Shown here: positions 57,304 to 64,000 of the stretch, piece by piece | Layout of the letters: the number at the start of each line of letters is the position of its first letter | How positions within the stretch are numbered: the stretch's first letter is position 1 | DNA from: Holothuria scabra | Lineage: Eukaryota; Echinodermata; Holothuroidea; Aspidochirotida; Holothuriidae | Length of the DNA stretch: 64,000 bases | Reading direction: 5' to 3' | Assembly: GCA_037179385.1 (NCBI GenBank) | Contig: CM074194.1 | Location: 2,001,001 to 2,065,000 of the forward strand | Notes under the pieces: model-generated | Told to the model about the DNA's origin: nothing | Databases searched by the model: none | The model's input: only the letters and a program-made list of their open reading frames with translations | Made by a program: the position numbers and the translations under genes

Positions 57304-58405
57304 TAGGCCTAGGCCTAGGGTTGTCACACTAAAAATATAACTTCTCAAAAAATATCAAACTTCAAGAATTTGAGTGATTCACATTGTTAAGTACCCGTTT
57401 CCAAGCAACCATGCCAAATTTTACCAAAATCCGTCCAGTTCTTTTCAAAATATACCAGATTATATGTATCCATAATCCTACCGATTTCTCCAAATCGCTG
57501 TACTGTATGCTTCAGTGTTACGTTCTGTCTGCAAAAGTTGGTAAAAAACAACATCGTAACTGCTCACTCAGATGCTTTGATTATTCATCACTGTGTTACG
57601 TACCCCATATGTGCTGGCGTGAATATGCAACATAACTGGGCAAGACACTCAGTGATCACGCGTCCATGTCATGATAGCTTGCGTTAGTACGTACGATGCA
57701 CTAACAAGTCCCACATAGCCTGAATACATAAAGTCTACGCTATAAAGCAATCTGTATATGTGCTTACGTATATGTGTACAAGTACATGATTCTCTAACAG
57801 TACATCGGCATATTGTACGAACACGTATATACAATGCAATACTGTATGTAAGCATATTGGTGGGAAATCCCTTGTTGCTCAGCTGAACAATGGGTTCATA
57901 CATAAACATTTGAATGTCGACTCAGTACAAAAGATGTAGGCGGGGATCAATGGGCTGTTTCAATTAAATTGAGCATGCAACGGGGCTGAGCAAAAATTCA
58001 ATTTTTTTTCTTCGGAAATGGAAAGATCATAAAAAAACACTACAAAATGATACCTGGAAGCAATGGCGGGTATTTCTGGAACCCATTTTATTATGCCACC
58101 AATGTTTTAAGCCAAAAATGGCAAAGAAATATTATTTTTGGCGATCGCTTTTCTCCATTATAATGTAGAGTTTCTCTGCTTCTTTCTAATGATATATGGG
58201 TTGTAGGGGTCAAAGGTTCAGCCCCAATGCACGATCAAGTCAAATGTGGCTATGTGTTGGATTTTACGTGTGACCAAAACACACTTTTGACTGCCACTGT
58301 TGCAACAATGCTTTGAAGGGATGGTTAGATACAGTAACATATTTTTTCTTCTTTTTGTTTTAAAGCTTATTTGGTGAAATATTGTAGTAAAAATTTGTCT
58401 TAAGT
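57304..58405. other. Unclassified 1.1-kb insert or replacement between CR1 halves
   Basis: CR1 similarity stops at a TAGGCCTAGGCCTAGGG word (57304-57320) and resumes near 58406. The expected RT portion in between, with the MxFNxDKC block, is missing. This stretch has no family-like ORF and its ends are not clearly inverted. It may be an insertion accompanied by deletion. Confidence 0.5.
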
Positions 58406-59146
58406 AACATCACTTTCGAGAAAGATCTGGGTGTGTAATTACGGGGGATTTAAAGTCAACAAGGCAGTGTGTATCCACTGCTGCAAGGGCTAATAGAGTG
58501 CTTCGATTAATCAAGAGCAATTTCATCAATTTTAGTAAGGAAATTGTTCTTAATTTGTATAAGCAGTTGGTAAGACTCCATCTTGACTATGCCGCTCACC
58601 CTTGGAGCCCCCTCCATGAAAATGACAAGTGTCTTTTAGAGCAAGTTCAGAGGAGAGCCACTCGCCTTATAACTGAGGTGAGAAATTTACCTTACCATGC
58701 TAGGCTTAAACATCTTGGGCTTACCTCATTGGAGCTGAGAAGGATTAGGGGGACATGCTCCAGGTTTACTGTACATACAAGTTTCTTTTTGAAAAGAATC
58801 CCCTTTTGTCTTGTAGTTATTTTTAAAGGGTTCAAAGTAATTCTCAGGTTTGTGGGCATTGTAAAAAGCTGGAAAAGCCTTTTGCAAGGCTTGACATTAA
58901 GAAGTTAAGTTTCTCCCACAGAGTTGTCAATGAGTGGAATTGTCTGCCAGATTGGGTAGTTAACTCTCTGTTAGTTCACTGCTTTAAGGTTAACATGAAA
59001 GTTCTTTCATGACTGTGGTAGAATCTGATTGTTTGGGGCTTTTGTCTAGGTTTGGTGGTTTGACTTATGATTCGGGTTTGGACTTCGGGGCATCTTATGG
59101 AGCCTTGGCAACCCTTTGCCCTTCAGCCTGTTTTGACATGTTATGT
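58406..59146 (+). mobile_element. CR1-like LINE 3' part
   Basis: The frame from 58498 has VLRLIKSNFINFSKEI, YKQLVRLHLDYAAHPWSPL, LEQVQRRATRLI and YHARLKHLGLTSLELRRIRG in order, the classic C-terminal region of CR1 reverse transcriptases. This is followed, in shifted frame, by RVVNEWNCLPDWVVNS. It ends with the CTTTGCCCTTCAGCCTG...GTTATGTTA 3' signature. Frameshifts make it non-functional. A SINE follows directly at the 3' end. Confidence 0.88.
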
Positions 59147-59310
59147 TAAAGACTCTAAAAATGGAACCTATTGCCATTGTGCTTGATGCACCGTATGAGC
59201 AATGGAGTAGGGAAAACAAGTCATTGAGCCACAACTGGAAAAAAGGCTCAACTTTGATGGGTTGGAAACTGGGGGGTAAAACTGGATCAAACTAACCATC
59301 TAACTAACTT
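59147..59310 (+). mobile_element. SINE family A copy at a CR1 3' end
   Basis: It begins TAAAGACTCTAAAAATGGAA immediately after the CR1 3' signature, then follows the usual block order (GAGCAATGGAGTAGGG, AGCCACAACTGGAAAAAAGG, GGTTGGAAACTGG), and ends in ACTAACCATCTAACTAACTT. A short internal deletion removes the CGGCTCGACTT part. The shared first motif with 44805-44974 helps fix the 5' end of the SINE family. Confidence 0.82.
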
Positions 59311-59607
59311 GAACATGGAAGTTTCAGCAGGCATAAGCCTAGACCCTACGCATAATTAAATCATTTTCTGACCAAATTTGTCTATGTTTAGACTTTCCAT
59401 CATTACAATACTAGTAAATTTTGTTTCATATTGCTCTCAAAATGATAACATTTCAGTTTCAGAAACAGTTCAGTGTTGGTAGTTGTCGCCAGGAACACTT
59501 CAGGGCTGCTAGTGCCACACTTGTTGTTCCTGCAAACGTTCCGCAAATGTTCTCATGGTGTTGTCCAAAGCACTATTTCTGCTAAGAAATTATGCATTGG
59601 GTCAATG
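59311..59607. other. Short stretch with nothing recognised
   Basis: About 300 bases between the SINE and the CAGGG-ended element. No ORF with family features and no repeat boundary were seen. Confidence 0.6.
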
Positions 59608-60267
59608 CAGGGTTTCCCCTGGGTTTTGAGTTAGTGTGAGGTGGTAAGGGCAGATCATCTGTCCCCAAAGGGGTGTTGCTCCCCACCTCTGCCAGGGGCC
59701 CAGAGACCCGCCTTAGGGTTCCTGGTGTGGTCCAGGGGCAATTCCCTCGTCCCTGGGTCCAGGGGGGAAGCCCTCGGAAGTTCTGGGATTTTAGAAAATT
59801 ATGGACATTAGAATTAAGTTGGTCAATAGAAAGAGTGGGAAGAAAGATTTGTGTTTTGTTTGGATATGTGCTTGCCCGTAAGGAACATCAAACTTTTGAA
59901 TATTATCAAAGCTATTTGTAGAGCCCCTTCCAAACATTCCAAAATGATTTTCCTTCAAAAGCTTAATAGTAATTAAGTATGAATTACTGTATCCTTGACT
60001 TCTACCTGATACAGTATATACAGTAGGTATACAGGTTCTCACTAACCCGAGGTCCCTGGCGCACGAGTTCAACTTGAGACACTTGAAACAAAATCCTGTG
60101 CGTCCCAGGGATGCACGGAATTTGCTTGCTAAATGCATGTAAAATTTTGGCAAGGAGGCATAGAAAGTTTTGTGTTGAAAGGTTCACAAGAACCTACAGT
60201 ATTGCCTTGAAAGGTTCATTGTCGACGTCACTTCACAAAATTCATGCAGGAAAACTTTCTCTGACTA

Positions 60268-61945
60268 GACCGATTGTTCGACCAATTATCTGTTAAGTAA
60301 TAGGCATTGGGCTGATTATTCCATTATCGGTAAATAATTGGCATCGGTAATCAATAAAATTCTGCCATTCAACCAGTTATTGCCACCGATTATTTGAAAA
60401 CTGGAAAAAGGGGCTAAATATACTTGAAACTTGCTCTTAGTTTCCTCAAAATTCCCGTAAATACTCAATCCTTTAACTTCCAGCCAAAACGGGATGCACT
60501 GATAATCACAAATGCTTAAATTTTACCCCTGCCATGGGAATGATCGTTTGATATTTTCAGCTACAGTATAACCCAGTAGTACAGCAGTATTACCTGGAAT
60601 TAGATTTAGAATTGCATTCAAGGTGTATTCCTTGCTGTCTCGTACAAAGCGCCGCATAAGTTGCTGTGCAAACTGTTCTGCGCAAAACACATAATACAGA
60701 CTGTATAGCTGCAGTGTTTTGCTGTTTTTTCAAATCCCCAATCTTTGCATACATATCTGTGTATGTTTTGTACACGTAGCACCTAGAACCTTGTTAAGTT
60801 CGGTGGTTATTATCTTGCCTAAATTAAGCCATTCCCAGCATTCTGTCCGTATTTTTGTTGTTTACAGCAGGACTTATGCAATGAACGTCATTCCATTTCA
60901 TTGTAAATGAAAACAGTGATGCACGTGGTCTCGTGTACTGTAGCAAACTTCTTGGCCCAAGCATGCCCTAGACTTACGTGCGTGTCCGTTTTTACCACTA
61001 AATAAGGCATCCTGTTTTTCTCGGTGACATCATATGCATAGGATCCATTGTGAAATTTATATTGGCCCGTGCATTGTGATTGGTGCAATTGCGTTGATTC
61101 TAGCCAGCCAATCACAACTCTTGCCTTCCCCTATATGTGATTTAGTGTGGAAAATACTCGGTCTCAAGACAAGTTTTCCCGTTGAGTTTGTGTTACAATG
61201 ATCGCACTTGTAATGCTTATACAGCCGGCTAGTGAAGCCGGGCAAGCGCCGTGCTAAATTCATGTAGAAACAGCATCACAAATCTCTGCGTGCGTGGATT
61301 TTTCAGGGATCTGACTTAGGTGCATTTCAGTTGTACATTCTTTTTAAACAAGACTTAAGTTGTGGTCAAGAACTGCTTAAAATATACAGGGATATTTATA
61401 TCCAAAAGGAACCATAAGATACATTAATCGGGTGCAATAATTTTGTTGCCCAGAACTGCTAAGATTATCATGATTGCTCTACTGTACATGGAGTTCGTTA
61501 AAGCGGGATAGTAGCTACAGTACATAACGCAACTACAACCCAGTACAGTAAAAGAATGCAAATGTTATGACATGATTGGGGGATCAAAACTAGACAGAGC
61601 ATAATGTTGGCCTTAGAACTAAATTATCAAAAGGCATGTGACATCGGCTGCAAACAATTCTACTGTATTAACGGTTGATTTGTATCTCCACTATTGAAGT
61701 GAAAATATTACACCTACAAAAACAATATCCCATTCGTGAAACGAACGGACCTTTTCCCAATATTTTCTATCCTGAACAGGTTATGGTAATACAATATGCA
61801 CATAGCAAAGGGCGTGTACTAAAGAGACAAACTTGTGACTTCCCTCTTTCTAATAATCGGTAATTGGCATCCGGCCGATTGTTAAATTAAATAATCGGTA
61901 ATTGGGTATTACCGATTATAGCATAGTATCGGTTGAACACTAATT
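60268..61945. repeat. Pair of ATCGGTAAT-motif clusters, possible nested element
   Basis: Near 60265-60390 the words ACCGATTGTTCGACC, TTATCGGTAA, ATAATTGGCATCGGTAATC and CACCGATTAT cluster. Near 61853-61940 AATAATCGGTAATTGGCATC, CGGCCGATTGTT, GGTAATTGGG and ATCGGTTGAACAC cluster. Facing clusters of this kind often mark the ends of one DNA element, here about 1.7 kb, but the terminal bases and target duplication are not resolved. Confidence 0.4.
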
Positions 61946-62875
61946 TATAAGATCGATATTAGTAACGTGGCCCAGATATCGCTGGAGCTGAGTATGTACT
62001 AGATCATCCGCTGCGCTGTTGTCCATTTTAGAGTAACATCATAAAATTTGTCAATGCCAGACCAGTTTTACGGAGTGGCGTGTTGCAAATATCATGACAG
62101 AACATCTGAATGGAAATTGCAGAGCGCCACTGATTACTGCAATTTTGTTGATGCTTTATCTTGGAACCCTTCCAAAAATATGGGACCCTCAGAAATATGA
62201 TGGGACCCTTGGAAAAATAAAGTTGAAGGTTTAGGGACTCTTGGGTTTGGGGGCCTAATGAGAACACTTGTATAAGAGTTGAGAAGTCTTCCATTAGTCT
62301 GCTACTTCTCAGTCTGTCCCCTTACCATCTTTTTTAATCCTTTTTACTGTGACATACAGTAAACATAGTACAGGCTTGATCACCATGGTGATCCTTGAAG
62401 ATTTTGGTTGCTAATGCAATTTTTTGTATACCCAATACTACAGTAGTATTACTACTGTAGACGATCATTGGTCTAAATATTTTCCAAGTCTGAAACGATT
62501 CCAAGTTATAAAAGTATAAGAATTCATGTATTTCTTGCATGATCCTTTATTTTTCTTTGCAGGCTGAATGTTTTGAAAACTTAACTGCTAGTATCATAGG
62601 CCTGAACAGGTAAAATGCAGATGCTATGGACAAATATTGCACCATTTTCCATGGAAGACACCCTTCAAGACCAAAATAAATTTTATGGGGGGGGGACACT
62701 CCCTCCCAACTTGGAGACTGCAGAGTCATGCTATCATTTTGTAGTACTGGCTTCTCTTAACAATGATATATCTAGGGGAAAATTTGTAAACATTTTTTTT
62801 CAAGTTTTGACTTGCAGCATATGCCAGCATCTCAATGAAATAAACTGCCACATGCCTAGACCATGTTAGAGAACG

Positions 62876-63265
62876 ATGGTAGGCACTTTAGAACAAAAAA
62901 TATTTAGAAAACATTTACCATTGCGCAGACCTTGCAGTAAAGAAACTACTGCAGATATATTGTGTAGGCTAGGTTCACAGTGTACATATGTGCCACACCA
63001 TCCACACGTTAGGCAATGGCAAAAGCACAAAGACATGGTACTTAAAGAAAATTACATCGTAGAGAAAAACTTCACACCTAGAGCTCACAAATGCATTGCA
63101 GATTGTTGTTTGAGGTTCTTTTGTACATGCCTTGTAAATATTTTTGATGCTCTTGTCCATGTGGATTATTATCTACACTTTTCAGTACTCAATCCTGCTT
63201 TGTGGAGGGAATGTATTACTGTAATAGTACAAACGTGTATGCTGAAACCAGTAGTTCCCCTTTGA
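62876..63265 (+). other. Unassigned 129-codon open frame
   Basis: The frame starts at ATG 62876 and is rich in Cys and His in its second half (FTPRAHKCIADCCLRFFCTC). It has no recognisable domain, no adjacent exon with matching phase, and lies inside the proposed CAGGG-ended element. An in-frame stop is close upstream. It could be a chance frame or part of a decayed element protein; I do not call it a gene. Confidence 0.2.
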
Positions 63266-64000
63266 TCAAACCATGTATTTTCAATGTTGGGCTGAAATTT
63301 CTTCGGTTGTGGAGCTAGAAACTTTGTGTTTTCAATTTTTCCTTATGCCAAGAATTCTCACTGTAGAATTGTCAGTTTATTTCTCTTTTCCACCCATCTT
63401 TAATTTACACAGGGTACATTTCAGATTCTGAGGACTTAAAACCAAAGCCTCATTGCTTACACATTACAGAAAGTGTAACGTTTCAGGCTTTCAGCCAATC
63501 ATGGCTGCTGTTTAATGATTGTATTAACTGGGAAATGCAAGTGTGATTCAGGCACAAGGAAGATAACATGTCTTTGAGTGGTATTTACTACAATACATTT
63601 TAGCAACGTTTATTCAGTTTTTTCCTACAGCTAGTCACAAATTTTCATTTTGCCTTAGTTTTGTGAGTATTCTTGTGAATTGTATACTTACTTTGTTCAT
63701 TTGAAGTCAGCTAAGACACAGAGGTTGAAAATAGGTGCCTCATGAACGTTGGGTTCACATCCATCTGAGGTTCTTCAAGAATGAGTAATTCTAGGATCTT
63801 GACTGTGACACAAAAGTGTGAGGAGGTAATTACAGCATCTTTTGGCAACTTGAAGGCAGTCTCAAAAATTGCGAGGCAGCAGCCACTGCGATTAAGTACC
63901 AGGGGAAACCCTGCAATGCACTCAGTATTAGAAAATTTGACTCATTGGGAACTTCAGTTTTGTGGTCCTTTACACCCATCAAATGAGGGGAAAAATTAAC

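Larger units (their letters stand above)
59608..63913. mobile_element. Possible 4.3-kb CAGGG-ended DNA element with 5-bp flanking repeat
   Basis: CAGGGTTTCCCCTGG at 59608-59622 is matched exactly by CCAGGGGAAACCCTG at 63899-63913. CAATG stands directly outside both ends (59603-59607 and 63914-63918). CAGGG ends are hAT-like. No transposase could be recognised between them; ORFs at 62615-62869 and 62876-63265 are open but match no family I know. Because CAGGGTTTCCC ends are common in MITEs, two unrelated end fragments remain possible, though the shared 5-bp flank argues for one unit. Confidence 0.55.

Noticed and set aside
63781..63999. 72-codon ORF at the right edge as a gene start
   Set aside because: It overlaps the right inverted end of the CAGGG-ended element, has no recognised domain and runs to the window edge, so nothing supports it.
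1..64000. tRNA and rRNA genes
   Set aside because: I looked for cloverleaf-type arms with GGTTCGA-like T-loops and for rRNA core motifs on both strands and found none convincing. A GGTTCAAGTT word in SINE copies is in the wrong order relative to an A-box-like word.

Overview
The window is AT-rich animal genomic DNA: short protein-coding exons with GT/AG splice sites lie in very long introns packed with transposable elements. Nothing bacterial (operons, Shine-Dalgarno sites, CRISPR) is seen. The mix of CR1-like and L2-like LINE remnants, SINEs, hAT, PIF/Harbinger, TA-target and many TTAA-target DNA elements suits a marine invertebrate. An invertebrate deuterostome such as an echinoderm (possibly a sea cucumber) is my best guess, but the sequence alone does not prove it.

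The only confident host gene is the 5' part of a prominin-family (PROM1/CD133-like) gene on the minus strand. Five coding exons were recognised by reading phase, splice sites and family pattern: 34776-34527 (start codon, signal peptide), 13984-13920, 5078-4873 (first membrane segment, Cys-rich cytoplasmic motif, start of the second membrane segment), 3204-3084 and 1856-1790. All four junctions keep the reading frame and together encode about 236 residues. The gene continues past position 1. A non-coding first exon and promoter near 42.14-42.25 kb are proposed from a good donor site, but that is inference.

The introns hold most of the other content. Intron 3 (3.2-4.9 kb) has a perfect 39-bp inverted repeat. 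Intron 2 (5.1-13.9 kb) has a dimeric TTAA-flanked MITE, a repeat carrying nuclear-receptor-type DR1 motifs and a SINE with a 14-bp target duplication. Intron 1 (14.0-34.5 kb) has a second dimeric MITE in inverse orientation, further TTAA MITEs, two more DR1-carrying elements, and a 1.33-kb hAT element with an 8-bp target duplication, a decayed transposase start and a younger element nested inside. The putative 5'-UTR intron (34.9-42.1 kb) holds a tandem ~590-bp duplication. Its second unit is split by a TA-flanked element that carries a HIRAN-like ORF and is itself split by a PIF/Harbinger element.

From 42.3 to 64 kb I see no confident host gene. The region is made of CR1-like LINE pieces (43-45.4, 48.0, 51.0-51.9, 56.6-57.3 and 58.4-59.15 kb) with SINEs and MITEs inserted in them, a long-inverted-repeat element at 55.4-56.6 kb, and a possible 4.3-kb element with CAGGG ends at 59.6-63.9 kb. 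Several insertions can be checked inside the window itself because an empty-site copy is also present. The most noteworthy points are the HIRAN-like ORF in a TA element, the mobile DR1 arrays, the dimeric MITEs, and two CAGGG-ended elements with 5-bp flanking duplications.
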